From Streptomyces xylophagus (GTDB taxonomy: Bacteria; Actinomycetota; Actinomycetes; Streptomycetales; Streptomycetaceae): 64,000 bases of DNA. The notes beneath the pieces were generated by a model. That model saw nothing but the letters and a program-made list of their open reading frames with translations. It did not search any database and was not told the DNA's origin. The position numbers and the translations under genes were made by a program. Location: the NCBI RefSeq assembly GCF_000716435.1, contig NZ_JNWO01000023.1, forward strand, positions 103,017-167,016. The letters are read 5' to 3'. This document shows, one piece after another, positions 1 through 10,144 of the stretch (position 1 is its first letter; each line of letters starts with the position of its first letter).

Positions 1-545
1 AGCTGAAGGCCGCCCCCACCGCCGTACATCGGGAAGAGCCAGAACCACAGCGGGTACGTCAGGAGGGCCCAGCCGTACGCCCAGAAGTTGAGGGCGACGA
101 CGAAGGAGAAGACCGCCCAGGGGAAGTGCAGCACCGCGTACAGCAGGTGGCGCCAGGACGTGCCGCTCTTGAGGACGGCGCCCATCCAGGCCATCGGGCC
201 GTTCTTCTTCATCCGCAGCGGCTCCGGGTCGGCGATGTCCAGGTCGAGCAGCCGGCGGGCCCGGGCCCGCTCCAGCGCGCCGAAGCCGCGGCAGCCGGCC
301 AGGGCGCAGGCCAGGACCGGAACGCCGAGGAACGTGATGAGCAGGCCCGCTCCCAGCGACACCATCGTGACCGCGTAGGTGAAGAGCAGGATGCTGATCG
401 GCAGGCTCAGCAGGACGTAGCCGAACTCGCGCCAGTGGCGCGCCTCCAGGGGGGCGCGCAGCGCGGTCGGCAGCCGACGCCGGCGCCGTTCGTCGAGGTC
501 GAACGTGCCGTGCGGTCCGTACCCCTGCCCGTACTCCGTGGCCAT
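1..545 (-). CDS. Sensor-domain membrane protein (3' end cut by window)
   Basis: The ATG at 545 opens a frame that runs off the left edge after about 181 codons, so the C-terminal part is missing. The visible part has a hydrophilic start of about 40 residues, a hydrophobic pair (around FGYVLLSLPISILLFTYAV and LGAGLLITFLGVPVLA), a basic linker with RARARRLLDLDIADPEPLR, and then more hydrophobic segments. The same layout and the RARRLL-L-I--P-PL motif occur in the kinase at 732-1952, so the two are paralogues sharing a Streptomyces 'putative sensor' domain. The missing part may hold a histidine kinase domain, since paired sensor kinases are common, but this cannot be seen. Orientation and spacing suggest a shared operon with the downstream-lying regulator outside the window. 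Confidence 0.75.
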   Translation of the reverse strand, partial: MATEYGQGYGPHGTFDLDERRRRRLPTALRAPLEARHWREFGYVLLSLPISILLFTYAVTMVSLGAGLLITFLGVPVLACALAGCRGFGALERARARRLLDLDIADPEPLRMKKNGPMAWMGAVLKSGTSWRHLLYAVLHFPWAVFSFVVALNFWAYGWALLTYPLWFWLFPMYGGGGGLQ

Positions 546-731
546 TGACGTCGTCCTGTTCTAGTCGTTTCCGCAGCCGTGCTGTCGTATCTCCAGACTG
601 CTCGGCCGCAGGTCCGCGGACCATGGAGTCCGTCGGCCTCTCGGGAGGGGGGTTTTCCCTACCCCCGGGTTTTCCCGTGTCCCCGGCGGGGAGTCGAGGA
701 CGAACAACAGCCCCTCGGGCAGGGGGTTTTG

Positions 732-1952
732 CTACCTCTGGCCGCCCGGCTCGGCGGTCCGCTCCCGCCACGGCAGCTCCGCCGTGACCGTCGTGGGTCC
801 GCCGGGCGGGGAGTCGAGGACGAACAGGCCGTCGACCGCGCCGAGGCGGTCGGCGAGGCCGCGCATCCCCGTGCCGCCGTCGAGATTGGCGCCGCCGCGG
901 CCGTCGTCCCACACCTGGATGAGCAGCCGGTCCTCCGCCCGCCACACGTCCACCGACGCCGAACGGGCGCCGCTGTGCTTGCTGATGTTCTGCAGCAGCT
1001 CGGAGACGGTGAAGTACGCGATGCCTTCGATCGCCGCCGCCGGGCGCGCCCCCAGATCGGCCGTCACCTTCACCGGCACCGTGCAGCGCGTGGCGACGGA
1101 GGAGAGCGCCGCGTCGAGGCCGCGGTCGGTGAGGACGGCGGGATGGATTCCGCGTGCCAGATCCCGCAGTTCCTGGAGTGCGAGCTTCACCTCGCCGTGC
1201 GCCTCGTCGACCATCGCGGCGACATGCTCGTCGGCCTGACCTTCGAGCAGTTTCTCCTTCGCCAACCCCAGCCCCATCGCCAGATTGACCAGCCGGGCCT
1301 GCGCCCCGTCGTGCAGATCGCGCTCGATCCGTCGCAGGTCGGCCGCCGCCGTGTCGACCACGACCCCGCGGTCGGACTCCAGTTCGGCGATACGGCGCTC
1401 CAGCTCGTCGGAGGGGGAGAGGAGGCCACGCACCATCGCCCGGTCCGCGTTCGCCAGCCCCCGCGCGATGAACGGCAGCACCGGCCACAGCACGAACAGC
1501 GAGGTCAGCGTGATCGTGAAGGTGACGATGCCCCACGGCAACCGCATCCCGTCGTACAGCACCGTCCGCCAGCCCACCGGGTCCTTCAGCGCCATCCACA
1601 CCCGTTGCAGCAGCCCGCCCCCCTTGCGCAACGGCAACGGGCTCGGCTCGTCGATCCGCAGCCCGAGCAGCCGCCGGGCCCGGCCCCGCTCGAACTTCCC
1701 GATCAGCCGCGCGCCCATCAACCCCAGCGCGAGCAGCGGGAATCCGACCACGGTGATGGTGAGCAGCGAGCTGGTGAACAGCACCGTCGCCACGTACACG
1801 AAGCCGAACACCGACATCGGCAGATTCGCCAGGAGATGCGCGATCTCCTTCCAGGTGTGTCTGTCGTAGGCGAAACGGGCCGGTGGCAGGGGCTCGTCGA
1901 GCTTCTCGCCGCCGGATGCCGCCGGGTCGGCGTAGGGGATGCGTACGGTCAT
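732..1952 (-). CDS. Sensor histidine kinase, DesK/NarL-type (HisKA_3), with putative sensor domain
   Basis: This 406-residue membrane kinase probably senses an envelope signal and phosphorylates a NarL-type response regulator not in view. Residues 40-165 hold about four membrane segments separated by an RARRLL linker. The dimerisation/phosphoacceptor helix is [14 protein letters not shown] with His214. The ATPase domain shows the N box NISKHSG (321-327), the G1 box DDGRGG (349-354) and the G2 box GTGMRGL (360-366). I chose the ATG at 1952, where the recognisable N-terminal region starts; the frame is open for 33 more codons upstream but that stretch is arginine/glycine-rich and unconvincing. 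The neighbour at 1-545 has the same sensor architecture, suggesting duplication. It is divergent from nuoA, and the 252-base gap must hold both promoters. Confidence 0.9.
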   Translation of the reverse strand: MTVRIPYADPAASGGEKLDEPLPPARFAYDRHTWKEIAHLLANLPMSVFGFVYVATVLFTSSLLTITVVGFPLLALGLMGARLIGKFERGRARRLLGLRIDEPSPLPLRKGGGLLQRVWMALKDPVGWRTVLYDGMRLPWGIVTFTITLTSLFVLWPVLPFIARGLANADRAMVRGLLSPSDELERRIAELESDRGVVVDTAAADLRRIERDLHDGAQARLVNLAMGLGLAKEKLLEGQADEHVAAMVDEAHGEVKLALQELRDLARGIHPAVLTDRGLDAALSSVATRCTVPVKVTADLGARPAAAIEGIAYFTVSELLQNISKHSGARSASVDVWRAEDRLLIQVWDDGRGGANLDGGTGMRGLADRLGAVDGLFVLDSPPGGPTTVTAELPWRERTAEPGGQR

Positions 1953-2204
1953 ACGGGCCAGGGTGCCGCGCGGCGCGCCCCGGCGCCATGAGGTCCGCCG
2001 CCCCGGTCTCCTGGGGAAAACCCCACCACCGGCATCTCGGGCGGATCTCAAGCCGTGACGGGCTGCTTACGGTCCCTTTAACAGGGCCTAGACTCCCGTG
2101 CGTACAGATCGTCGAACACAGAGTTCACATGGGTCACCGGGGTACCAGGGGCACCGGGGTACCGGGCCGCACTGCCGGCCACCGGCGAAGAGGAGGGGTC
2201 GGAC

Positions 2205-2660
2205 TTGCGGGAGACGTTGCCAGGGACCTTGCCGGAGACCTTGTCGGGGACCTATCGGGGGACCTTGCGGGAGCCGACCGTGGTCGTCGCGGCGGACTAC
2301 TTCCGGTCCTACTCCGTCGTGGGCCTGCTCGCCGTCGTCGGCGTCCTCTTCGTCGCCGTGGCCTTCGGCGCGGGCCGCCTGCTGCGCCCGGTCGTCCCCA
2401 CCCCCGAGAAACTCCTGACGTACGAGTGCGGCGTCGACCCCGTCGGCGAGGGCTGGGCCCACACCCAAGTCCGCTACTACGTCTACGCGTTCCTGTACGT
2501 CGTCTTCGCCGTCGACTCGATCTTCCTCTTCCCCTGGGCCACGGTCTTCGCCGCGCCGGGCTACGGCGCGGCCACCCTCGTGGAGATGTTCATCTTCCTC
2601 GGCTTCCTCGCCGTGGGCCTGCTGTACGCATACAAGAAGGGCGTCCTCGCATGGACGTGA
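2205..2660 (+). CDS. nuoA: NADH-quinone oxidoreductase subunit A
   Basis: Small membrane subunit of complex I. Three membrane segments are visible (around residues 32-55, 88-110 and 123-143), and the conserved loop between the first two has YECGVDPVG. The TTG at 2205 is favoured because AGGAGG sits at 2191-2196, 8 bases upstream. That start gives an unusual 24-residue N-terminal leader made of imperfect GTL/ETL repeats; a GTG at 2280 would remove the leader but has no comparable ribosome site. It is the first gene of a ten-gene operon and overlaps nuoB by 10 bases. The 252 bases upstream contain a possible -10 (TAGACT, around 2090) but no convincing -35. Confidence 0.93.
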   Translation: MRETLPGTLPETLSGTYRGTLREPTVVVAADYFRSYSVVGLLAVVGVLFVAVAFGAGRLLRPVVPTPEKLLTYECGVDPVGEGWAHTQVRYYVYAFLYVVFAVDSIFLFPWATVFAAPGYGAATLVEMFIFLGFLAVGLLYAYKKGVLAWT

Positions 2661-3349
2661 CCCCCGAGCCCGTGTCGTCGCCGGAGCCGGTGTACCTCCC
2701 CGAGCCGAAACGCCTGGGCGCCCTCGCCCGCCTCGCCCCCGAACCGATGAAGGTGGTCCTCAACTGGGGCCGCCGCTACTCCCTCTGGGTCTTCAACTTC
2801 GGCCTCGCCTGCTGCGCCATCGAGTTCATCGCCGCGTCCATGGCCCGCCACGACTTCATCCGCCTCGGCGTGATCCCCTTCGCACCGGGCCCGCGCCAGG
2901 CCGACCTGATGGTCGTCTCCGGCACGGTCACGGACAAGATGGCCCCCGCCGTGAAACGCCTCTACGAGCAGATGCCGGAACCGAAATACGTCATCTCGTT
3001 CGGCGCCTGCTCCAACTGCGGCGGCCCCTACTGGGACTCCTACTCCGTCACCAAGGGCGTCGACCAGATCATCCCGGTCGACGTCTACGTCCCCGGCTGC
3101 CCACCCCGCCCCGAAGCCCTCCTCCAGGGCATCCTCAAACTCCAGGAGAAGATCGCCCGGGAGTCGCTGGGGGAGCGGTACGGGTATGGGTCGGGGTCCG
3201 GGTCTGCGGGGGCGCGCCCTTCCACGGCGGCACTGCAGAGCGGGTTGGTGACGGCACCGGCACCGGCGGCGGCGGGTGAGTCAGCCGAGGGCTCATCGGC
3301 TACGGCTACGGGCTCGTCCTCCGACCCGGCCTCGGGGGATGCCCGATGA
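2651..3349 (+). CDS. nuoB: NADH-quinone oxidoreductase subunit B
   Basis: Peripheral-arm subunit that carries the N2 [4Fe-4S] cluster next to the quinone site. The four expected ligands are present: the Cys54-Cys55 pair in LACCAIEF, Cys120 in GACSNCGG and Cys150 in VPGCPPRP, with spacing like other NuoB proteins. The ATG at 2651 overlaps the end of nuoA. The protein has 232 residues, longer than a typical 160-180, because the conserved core ends near residue 175 and is followed by an Ala/Ser/Gly-rich tail. N2 normally hands electrons to quinone in a pocket shared with NuoD, but no nuoD exists in this operon, so the real partner is uncertain. Confidence 0.95.
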   Translation: MDVTPEPVSSPEPVYLPEPKRLGALARLAPEPMKVVLNWGRRYSLWVFNFGLACCAIEFIAASMARHDFIRLGVIPFAPGPRQADLMVVSGTVTDKMAPAVKRLYEQMPEPKYVISFGACSNCGGPYWDSYSVTKGVDQIIPVDVYVPGCPPRPEALLQGILKLQEKIARESLGERYGYGSGSGSAGARPSTAALQSGLVTAPAPAAAGESAEGSSATATGSSSDPASGDAR

Positions 3350-5028
3350 CCGCCGTCGGCTGGCTGCCCGCCCCCACCGAGGAACTCTTCGGCACGGAGG
3401 CCACGGCCGAGCAGTCGTACGAACTCCTCACGGTCGACGTACCGCCCACCACCTGGCTCTCCGCCCTGCGCACCGCCCGCGACGACCTGGGCTGCACCTA
3501 CTTCGACTGGCTGAGCGCGGTCGACGAACCGGGCACCGGCTTCCGCGTCTCGGCCCACGTCGTGGCACTGGCACCGGTACGCCGTCTCCTCGTCCGTACG
3601 ACAGTCCCGCACGAGAACCCGGCGCTCCCCACCGCCGTGGACATCTACGCGGGCGCCGCCTGGCACGAACGCGAGACCCACGAAATGTTCGGCGTCGACT
3701 TCGAGGGCCACCCGGCACTGGACCACCTCCTCCTCCCGGAGACCTTCGAAGGCCACCCCCTCCGCAAGGATTTCGTCCTGGCGGCCCGCGTAGCCAAGGC
3801 CTGGCCCGGCGCCAAGGAACCGGGCGAGTCCGACCACGGCGGCCCCAAACGCCGCCAGATGCTCCCACCAGGCGTCCCCGACCCGAACGAATGGGGCCCC
3901 CTGAAGGGCCAACTCCCCCCGGCCCCGGCCCGCCCGGCCCGAGGCGCAGCCCGAGCAGCGGGTGAGCGTCCAGCACGCGTGGTGGGTGAGCGCCCGCCCC
4001 GAGCAGCGGGTGAGCGTCCTGCGCAGGCGGTAGGTGAGAGTGGAGCTCCAGCAGTAGGTGAGCGCCCGGTACGCGCGGCAGGCGAGCGCCCGGTACGGCG
4101 CGCTCGTTCGGCGTCGGAGGGCTCGGTGAGCCAGGCGACACCGGGCGGGGGTGCGGTGCCGTCGGGTGACAGGGCCGCGCCATCGGTGGGACGTGACGTG
4201 CCGACGGCCGCGGGGCAGGGCCAGCCGGCCAAGGGCGGGCCTGTGGCGTCGGCGGGCGAAGATGCAGCGTCGCCGGTGGAGGGTGCGGTGCCGGCGACCG
4301 AAGGGCAGGCTCAGTCGGCCGAGGGCGGCCCTGCGGTGCCCTCGGCGGGGCCGCGCCGGGCGCGCAGCGCGAGCGAGGGTTCGGTGAGTCAGGGCCGGGA
4401 TACCGGTACCGGTACCGGTACCGGTACCGGTACCGGTACCGGTACCGGTACTGAAACCGGCACAGGGTCTGGAACCGGGGAGCAGGTTTCGGCGCCCCCG
4501 GCCTCACCGCGCCGCACACGCAGCGCCTCGGAAGGCTCGGCGAGTCAACAGACGCCGGGCACGGCAACCCCTCGACGGTCACGCAGCGCGAGCGACGGCT
4601 CAGCTTCGCAGCAGGCTCCGGCACCAGCGCCTGCGCCTGCGGAACCGGCACCGGCACCGGCACCGGCACCGGCAGCAGAGCCAGCACCGGCGCCCGCAAC
4701 AGAACCGGTACCGGAAGCGGCACGGGAGGGCACCCCCACCAAGCCCCCCACCGCCCCCCGCAGCGCGGACGCACCATGGCACCACGCCCGCCCAGCCTTC
4801 GACGAGCCGGAGCCCGAGGCGGGGTCGGGGTCGGAGCCGGAGTCAGCGGAGTCGAAGCCGACGCCTGCCGCGAGGCCGGCCGACAGGCCGTCAGGCGAAG
4901 CCGACTCGGCCACAGCTGAACCCGCCCCGGCCGCACCCGCACCCGCCGAACCCACTCCGGAAGCAGCCGACCCCGCTCCCGGCGCAGCCAACCCCACCCC
5001 CGACACCCCCGCAGGAGGCCCGCAGTGA
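3346..5028 (+). CDS. nuoC: NADH-quinone oxidoreductase subunit C with long repetitive tail
   Basis: The first 190 residues form the 30-kDa complex I subunit. The family signature is seen at 107-117 ([11 protein letters not shown]), followed by [14 protein letters not shown] and HPLRKDF. The remaining 370 residues are low complexity and roughly double the protein. They contain serial GERP units, four copies of an RRxRSASEGSxSQ-like motif (encoded near 4090-4134, 4350-4392, 4507-4548 and 4570-4611), an alternating Thr-Gly run coded by a hexanucleotide repeat, and Pro/Ala/Glu stretches. Such a tail is expected to be disordered and is not known from the family. The start ATG overlaps the nuoB stop by 4 bases. 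The normal next gene, nuoD, is absent. Confidence 0.93.
   Translation: MTAVGWLPAPTEELFGTEATAEQSYELLTVDVPPTTWLSALRTARDDLGCTYFDWLSAVDEPGTGFRVSAHVVALAPVRRLLVRTTVPHENPALPTAVDIYAGAAWHERETHEMFGVDFEGHPALDHLLLPETFEGHPLRKDFVLAARVAKAWPGAKEPGESDHGGPKRRQMLPPGVPDPNEWGPLKGQLPPAPARPARGAARAAGERPARVVGERPPRAAGERPAQAVGESGAPAVGERPVRAAGERPVRRARSASEGSVSQATPGGGAVPSGDRAAPSVGRDVPTAAGQGQPAKGGPVASAGEDAASPVEGAVPATEGQAQSAEGGPAVPSAGPRRARSASEGSVSQGRDTGTGTGTGTGTGTGTGTETGTGSGTGEQVSAPPASPRRTRSASEGSASQQTPGTATPRRSRSASDGSASQQAPAPAPAPAEPAPAPAPAPAAEPAPAPATEPVPEAAREGTPTKPPTAPRSADAPWHHARPAFDEPEPEAGSGSEPESAESKPTPAARPADRPSGEADSATAEPAPAAPAPAEPTPEAADPAPGAANPTPDTPAGGPQ
4401..4452 (+). repeat. Hexanucleotide TACCGG tandem repeat inside nuoC
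   Basis: About 8.5 perfect copies of TACCGG lie in frame in the nuoC tail and encode alternating Thr-Gly. Because the unit is 6 bases, copy-number changes keep the frame. A looser CACCGG repeat follows near 4650-4670. Confidence 0.95.
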
Positions 5029-5993
5029 ACGACGCGCTCGACGTCGCCCTGCGACTCCTGATCGTCTTCGTCGTCTTCCTCACCTTCCCCCTGATCGTCG
5101 GTCAGACCGAGCACAAGGTGATGGCCCACATGCAGGGCCGCCTCGGCCCGATGTACGCCGGCGGCTTCCACGGCTGGGCCCAACTCGTCGCGGACGGCGT
5201 GAAGTTCGCGCAGAAGGAAGACATCGTCCCGGCGGGCGCGGACCGCCGTATCTTCCAACTCGCCCCCGCTGTCGCCCTCCTCCCGTACCTGCTCGTCCTT
5301 CTCGCCATCCCGATCGGCCCCGGCGAGGGCGCCGTCGGCCAGGTCCTGGACGCGGGCATCTTCTTCGTCCTCGCGGTGATGGGCGTGAGCGTGCTCGGCT
5401 CCCTCATGGCTGGCTGGGCCTCCGCCAACAAGTTCTCCCTCCTCGGCGGCCTCCGCACCGCCGCACAACTCCTCGCCTACGAACTCCCCATGCTGCTCAC
5501 CGCCGCCTCCGTGGCGATGGCAGCCGGCACGGTCTCACTCCCCGGCATCCTCGACGCCTTCCACTGGTGGTGGCTGCCCTGGCAGCTCGTCGGCGCGATC
5601 GTGTTCTTCGTGGCGGGCCTGGCCGAACTCCAGCGCCCTCCCTTCGACATGCCCGTCGCCGACTCCGAGATCATCTTCGGCGCCTACACCGAATACACCG
5701 GTCTCCGCTTCGCCCTCTTCCTCCTCGCCGAGTACGCCGGAATCGTCGTCCTGTGCGGCCTGACCACCGTCCTCTTCCTGGGCGGCTGGCACGGCCCGTG
5801 GGGCGCGGACGGCCTCGGCTGGGTGTGGACCCTGCTGAAGACCGCACTCCTCGCCTTCGTCGTCATCTGGCTCCGCGTCACCTATCCCCGCCTGCGCGAG
5901 GACCAGCTCCAGAAGCTCTCCTGGACCCTCCTCGTCCCCCTCTCCCTCGCTCAGATCGCCCTCACCGGCATCGTGAAGGTGGTGTTCCTCTGA
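5025..5993 (+). CDS. nuoH: NADH-quinone oxidoreductase subunit H
   Basis: Membrane-arm subunit that docks the peripheral arm and forms part of the quinone channel. The 322-residue protein has about eight hydrophobic segments and conserved loops such as ERKV-like [14 protein letters not shown] near the N terminus and [16 protein letters not shown] in the middle, where the acidic residues of the E-channel lie. The GTG start at 5025 overlaps the nuoC stop and has AGGAGG at 5013-5018. Compared with other NuoH proteins, the first residue of the ERKV motif is kept as E but the following R is H (EHKV). Its direct coupling to nuoC rules out a lost nuoDEFG stretch being merely displaced in this operon. 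Confidence 0.95.
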   Translation: MNDALDVALRLLIVFVVFLTFPLIVGQTEHKVMAHMQGRLGPMYAGGFHGWAQLVADGVKFAQKEDIVPAGADRRIFQLAPAVALLPYLLVLLAIPIGPGEGAVGQVLDAGIFFVLAVMGVSVLGSLMAGWASANKFSLLGGLRTAAQLLAYELPMLLTAASVAMAAGTVSLPGILDAFHWWWLPWQLVGAIVFFVAGLAELQRPPFDMPVADSEIIFGAYTEYTGLRFALFLLAEYAGIVVLCGLTTVLFLGGWHGPWGADGLGWVWTLLKTALLAFVVIWLRVTYPRLREDQLQKLSWTLLVPLSLAQIALTGIVKVVFL

Positions 5994-6916
5994 TGTCCCC
6001 GATCCCCGGCTCCGGCCTGGCCAAGGGTCTGGCCGTCACCCTCCGCACGATGACGAAGAAGACCGTCACCGAGCAGTACCCGGACACCCAGCCCGATCTC
6101 CCGCCCCGCACCCGCGGAGTCATCGGCCTCTTCGAGGAGAACTGCACGGTCTGCATGCTCTGCGCCCGCGAGTGCCCCGACTGGTGCATCTACATCGACT
6201 CCCACAAGGAGACGGTCCCGGCGGCGGCCCCCGGTGGCCGCGAGCGCAGCCGCAACGTCCTCGACCGCTTCGCCATCGACTTCTCCCTGTGCATGTACTG
6301 CGGTATCTGCATCGAGGTCTGTCCTTTCGACGCGCTGTTCTGGTCCCCGGAGTTCGAGTACGCCGAGACCGACATCCACGAACTCACCCACGAACGCGAC
6401 AAGCTCCGCGAGTGGATGTGGACCGTCCCGGCCCCACCCGCCCTCGACCCCGGCGCCGAGGAACCCAAGGAGATCGCCGCCGCCCACAAGACAGCCGAGA
6501 AGCTGGCCGCGGCACAGGCCGCCGCGACTCAAGCCGCAGCACCGGCCGCAGCACCGGCCGCGACTCAGGCCGCACAGGTCCCGCAAGCCGGCGAGGCCGA
6601 AGAGGTCGCCCAGGCCCCGGAGGCCACCGAGGCCGCACCGACCAAGCCGGCAGAGGTCACGTCGACCAAGCCTGCGGAGACCATGCCTGCCAAGCCGGCA
6701 GAGGCCGCGTCAGCCAAGCCGGCAGGGACTGCGGCGGCCAAGCCGGTAGAGGCCGAGCCTGCAGAGGCCGCGTCAGCCAAGCCCGCAGGGACCGCGCCGA
6801 CCAAGCCCGCAGAGGTCACACCGACCAAGCCCACAGAGGCCGCCCCGCCCCGCCCCGCCGAGGCCGCCCCGACCGAACCCGCCGACCCCACCGAGCCGCC
6901 GGAGGGACAGTCGTGA
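5993..6916 (+). CDS. nuoI: NADH-quinone oxidoreductase subunit I with Ala/Lys-rich tail
   Basis: Peripheral-arm ferredoxin-like subunit that carries two [4Fe-4S] clusters (N6a/N6b). The cysteines are Cys51, 54, 57, 61 ([12 protein letters not shown]) and Cys100, 103, 106, 110 ([12 protein letters not shown]), a complete set. The ATG at 5993 overlaps the nuoH stop. The conserved part ends near residue 150. The remaining half of the 307 residues is an Ala/Lys/Pro/Glu-rich chain with repeating KPAE/KPAG/KPTE units, again an extension not found in ordinary NuoI. It could act as a flexible linker or docking arm, but no function is shown by the sequence. Confidence 0.94.
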   Translation: MSPIPGSGLAKGLAVTLRTMTKKTVTEQYPDTQPDLPPRTRGVIGLFEENCTVCMLCARECPDWCIYIDSHKETVPAAAPGGRERSRNVLDRFAIDFSLCMYCGICIEVCPFDALFWSPEFEYAETDIHELTHERDKLREWMWTVPAPPALDPGAEEPKEIAAAHKTAEKLAAAQAAATQAAAPAAAPAATQAAQVPQAGEAEEVAQAPEATEAAPTKPAEVTSTKPAETMPAKPAEAASAKPAGTAAAKPVEAEPAEAASAKPAGTAPTKPAEVTPTKPTEAAPPRPAEAAPTEPADPTEPPEGQS

Positions 6917-7743
6917 CCCTCGCCGCCATCGCCTCGGCAACCGCGACCACTGCCCCGGCAACCGTCGCCGCCACCCACCCGCACGGCTTCCTCTCCCCGA
7001 CCGGCGCCGAGATCGCCTTCCTCCTCGTCGGCCTGGTCACCTTCGGCGCCGCCCTGGTTACCGTCACCACCAAGCAGCTGGTGCACGCCGCTCTGTGGTT
7101 GGTGGTCGCCCTCGGGGGCCTCGCCGTCGAATACCTCCTGCTCACCGCCGAGTTCATCGCCTGGGTGCAGGTCCTCATCTATGTCGGTTCCGTCGTGGTC
7201 CTCCTTCTCTTCGGTCTGATGCTCACCAAGGCCCCCATCGGCCGCTCGCCGGACGCGGACTCCGGCAACCGGTGGGCCGCCCTCGCCGTGGCCGTCGCCG
7301 CCGCGGCGGCCCTGGTGTGGGTCGTCGTCGACGCCTTCCGCGCGACCTGGATGGACCTGGACGGTCCGGCCGCCGGCTCGACCGCGGTGACCGGCGCGAG
7401 CCTGTTCCAGAACTGGGTCCTCCCCTTCGAGGCCCTCTCCGTCCTTCTCCTCGCGGCCCTGGTCGGCGCGATCGTCCTGTCCCGCAAAGCGAAGGCGGAG
7501 TCGAGCTCTCCCCCTGTGAACTCCCGGGGTGCGACCGGTAGTTCCCCATCCGTCCCGGATTCCCGCAATCACACGTTCGGGCGAAATGGCCGGTCTCAAG
7601 GCAACGATCCGACCGAGCGGAACACCCCGTCACAGCTGAAGAACCCCACCGAGCTGAAGAACCCCACCGAGCTGAAGAACCCCACCAAGCTGAAGAACCC
7701 CACGGAGCACAACAACCCCACCGAGCAGAAGGGAGCCCGCTGA
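6913..7743 (+). CDS. nuoJ: NADH-quinone oxidoreductase subunit J with repeat tail
   Basis: Membrane subunit with five hydrophobic segments. The conserved third helix region is seen at [19 protein letters not shown], including the glycine/valine stretch where the family has its pi-bulge. The GTG at 6913 overlaps the nuoI stop by 4 bases and is preceded by GGAGGGA at 6901-6907. The C-terminal 75 residues after the last helix are polar, and the end contains five copies of a 6-residue unit close to LKNPTE, encoded by an 18-bp tandem repeat. Total length is 276 residues versus about 180-200 in typical relatives, with most of the excess in the tail. Confidence 0.93.
   Translation: MTLAAIASATATTAPATVAATHPHGFLSPTGAEIAFLLVGLVTFGAALVTVTTKQLVHAALWLVVALGGLAVEYLLLTAEFIAWVQVLIYVGSVVVLLLFGLMLTKAPIGRSPDADSGNRWAALAVAVAAAAALVWVVVDAFRATWMDLDGPAAGSTAVTGASLFQNWVLPFEALSVLLLAALVGAIVLSRKAKAESSSPPVNSRGATGSSPSVPDSRNHTFGRNGRSQGNDPTERNTPSQLKNPTELKNPTELKNPTKLKNPTEHNNPTEQKGAR
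7636..7725 (+). repeat. 18-bp tandem repeat (5 copies) at the nuoJ 3' end
   Basis: Five head-to-tail units of CTGAAGAACCCCACCGAG and close variants encode LKNPTE repeats. The first two are identical; the last is the most diverged. The unit is a multiple of three, so expansion keeps the reading frame. Confidence 0.95.
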
Positions 7744-8147
7744 TGCACCTCGTCTATCCCGCCGTGCTCTCCGCCCTCCTCTTCTGCACGGGTATCTACG
7801 GCGTCCTCGCCCGCCGCAACGCGATCCTCGTCCTGATGTCGGTCGAGCTGATGCTCAACGCCGTCAACCTGAACCTGGTCGCCTTCGACGTCTGGCTCAG
7901 CAGGACCGCCGACGAGAAGCTGCACTCCGGCCAGGCCCTGACCCTGTTCACCATCGCCATCGCCGCCGCCGAGATCGGCATCGGCCTGGCGATCGTCCTC
8001 GCGGTCTACCGGGGCCGCGGCACCTCGGACATCGACAAGCTCCGCGACACCGCCGAGGGTTACGAAACCGACGGCCCCGACAGCGACGCCGTTGACGGCG
8101 ACGGCACCGAGCCCCCCGCGGCCGAGAAGGCTGAGGCCACCGCGTGA
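7743..8147 (+). CDS. nuoK: NADH-quinone oxidoreductase subunit K
   Basis: Small membrane subunit, one of the antiporter-like channel's partners. Three hydrophobic helices are visible, with the conserved second-helix stretch [16 protein letters not shown] that contains the buried glutamate used in proton transfer. The ATG at 7743 overlaps the nuoJ stop codon by one base. The last 35 residues are hydrophilic and acidic, longer than a usual 100-residue NuoK, in keeping with the tails on NuoB, C, I and J. Confidence 0.95.
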   Translation: MHLVYPAVLSALLFCTGIYGVLARRNAILVLMSVELMLNAVNLNLVAFDVWLSRTADEKLHSGQALTLFTIAIAAAEIGIGLAIVLAVYRGRGTSDIDKLRDTAEGYETDGPDSDAVDGDGTEPPAAEKAEATA

Positions 8148-10138
8148 CCACGACCACCCTCGCCGTCCTCGTCCCTCTCCTCCCGTTCCTGGGCGCCGCG
8201 GCCGGCCTGCTCCTGGGCCGCACCGCCCCCGGTTTCGTCCGCCCGCTCGCCGTGCTGCCGACGCTCGCCGCGCTCGCGCTTGCCGCGGTCGTCGCCGTAC
8301 GCCAGGGCGGCGACGCGGCCATCGACTCCGCCACCGAACTCACGCCCACCGGCTCGGTCCCCGTCGAACTCGCCCTGCACATCGACGGCTTCGCCGCCCT
8401 CGTCGCCGTCCTGGTCGGCTTCGTCGCCACCTGTGTGCAGATCTACTCGACGGGCTACCTGCGCGACGACCCGCGCTACCCCTCGTACGCCGCCCTCGTC
8501 TCCCTCTTCACCTCCGCGATGCTCCTCGTCGTCTACTCCGGCGACCTGATCGTGCTGCTGGTCGGCTGGGAAGTCATGGGCATCTGCTCCTACTTCCTCG
8601 TCGGCCACTACTGGGAGACCCCGGAGGCCCGCGCCGCCTCCATCAAGGCCTTCCTCGTCACCAAACTCGGCGATGTCCCCTTCCTGATCGGCCTGTTCGC
8701 GCTCGCCACCGACGCCGGGTCCTTCCGCATCACCAAGGTGCTCGGCACCGTCGCGGGCGGCGGGCTGCACCACCCGACGCTGATCGCCCTGCTGCTCCTG
8801 GCCGGGGTGGCGGGCAAGTCCGCGCAGTTTCCGCTGCACACCTGGCTCCCCGACGCGATGGCGGGCCCGACCCCCGTCTCCGCGCTGATCCACGCCGCGA
8901 CGATGGTCGCCGCCGGTGTCTACTTCATCGCCCGTCTCCTCCCGGTCTTCGAGGCCTCCTCGGCCGCGATGGTCGTCCTCGCCGTCATGGCCGCCGTGAC
9001 GATGGCCGGCTCGGGTCTCGCCGCGCTCGCCCAGGACGACATCAAACGCGTCCTCGCCTACTCGACGATCGGCCAACTCGGCTACATGACCGGCGCCCTA
9101 GCCGTCGGCGACCGTGGTGCCGCCGTCTTCCACCTCCTGTCCCACGGCGCCTTCAAGGCACTGCTCTTCCTCGCGGCCGGCGTGATCATCCACGCCTCCG
9201 GCACCAACTCGCTGGCCGCCATGTCCCGCATGGGCAACCTGCGCGCCCGTGTCCCCGACGCCTTCTGGACGATGACCGTGGCGCTCCTCGCGCTCGCCGC
9301 GATCCCGCCGTTCAGCGGCTTCTTCTCCAAGGAGTCCGTCCTCGGCGCCGCCGAACACGCGGCCACCGAGCACACCTCACACATCCCCGGTGCCGCGGGC
9401 TGGATCGTCCTCGTCGCCGGCCTGCTCACGGCCCTGCTCACCGCCGCGTACGCGACACGCCTGTGGCTGCTCGCCTTCCACGGCCGGGGAGTTGAGGCTC
9501 CCGACCACGGTAGGCAGCCCGTGGCGATGAACGCCGTGCTGTGGGTGCTCGCCGTTCCGTCCCTCGCCCTCGGCGGACTCGCCTACCGCGTGCTCCCCGA
9601 CTGGTTCGACGGCCGCGACCTGACCCCGACGCTCACCACATCGGTGCTGGGCACGGGCGTCGCTCTGGTCGGCGGCATCCTCACCTACGGCGCTTGGCGG
9701 CACACCACCGCGCTCGCGGCCCGCGCACCGATGGGTGCGGTCGCGGCCCACCCGGAGGGCGACGCCGGACTCGTCGAGGCCGAGGCCATCGCGAGCCACA
9801 CCGCCGCCTACGGAGACGTGGCCTCGGCACCCGACCCGGCGGACCCGGGCCGCCTCCTGCTCGGCCCGCTGCACCGCCACGCGGCCTCCGGCTTCCACCT
9901 CGACGCCGTGTACGCGGTGCTGTTCGTCCGCCCGGTGATGGCGGCGGCGAGTCTCGTCCGGTTCCTCGACCGCGAGGTCGTCGACACCTACGTAAGCGGC
10001 GCGGGCACCCTGCCCCGCCTGCTCGGAGCCGCCGTACGGCGCGCCCAGACCGGCAATATGCAGACCTATGTGAGCGCGCTGCTCGCCGGCACCGTCGTCC
10101 TGACGGTCGCCGTCCTCCTCGTCGCCACGGGAGCGTGA
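8144..10138 (+). CDS. nuoL: NADH-quinone oxidoreductase subunit L
   Basis: Large antiporter-like membrane subunit (664 residues) that pumps protons at the distal end of the membrane arm. The proton-translocating module is recognisable from [15 protein letters not shown] and the run [20 protein letters not shown], followed by the helix with [12 protein letters not shown]. About 15-16 hydrophobic segments are present, and the C-terminal part has the lateral-helix region and final anchor. The GTG at 8144 overlaps the nuoK stop by 4 bases. It ends 6 bases before nuoM. Confidence 0.95.
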   Translation: MTTTTLAVLVPLLPFLGAAAGLLLGRTAPGFVRPLAVLPTLAALALAAVVAVRQGGDAAIDSATELTPTGSVPVELALHIDGFAALVAVLVGFVATCVQIYSTGYLRDDPRYPSYAALVSLFTSAMLLVVYSGDLIVLLVGWEVMGICSYFLVGHYWETPEARAASIKAFLVTKLGDVPFLIGLFALATDAGSFRITKVLGTVAGGGLHHPTLIALLLLAGVAGKSAQFPLHTWLPDAMAGPTPVSALIHAATMVAAGVYFIARLLPVFEASSAAMVVLAVMAAVTMAGSGLAALAQDDIKRVLAYSTIGQLGYMTGALAVGDRGAAVFHLLSHGAFKALLFLAAGVIIHASGTNSLAAMSRMGNLRARVPDAFWTMTVALLALAAIPPFSGFFSKESVLGAAEHAATEHTSHIPGAAGWIVLVAGLLTALLTAAYATRLWLLAFHGRGVEAPDHGRQPVAMNAVLWVLAVPSLALGGLAYRVLPDWFDGRDLTPTLTTSVLGTGVALVGGILTYGAWRHTTALAARAPMGAVAAHPEGDAGLVEAEAIASHTAAYGDVASAPDPADPGRLLLGPLHRHAASGFHLDAVYAVLFVRPVMAAASLVRFLDREVVDTYVSGAGTLPRLLGAAVRRAQTGNMQTYVSALLAGTVVLTVAVLLVATGA

Positions 10139-10144
10139 GCAGGC

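Noticed and set aside
4401..4452. CRISPR-like regular repeat.
   Set aside because: It is a pure hexanucleotide tandem repeat within nuoC with no spacers and no cas genes; no CRISPR array was found in the window.
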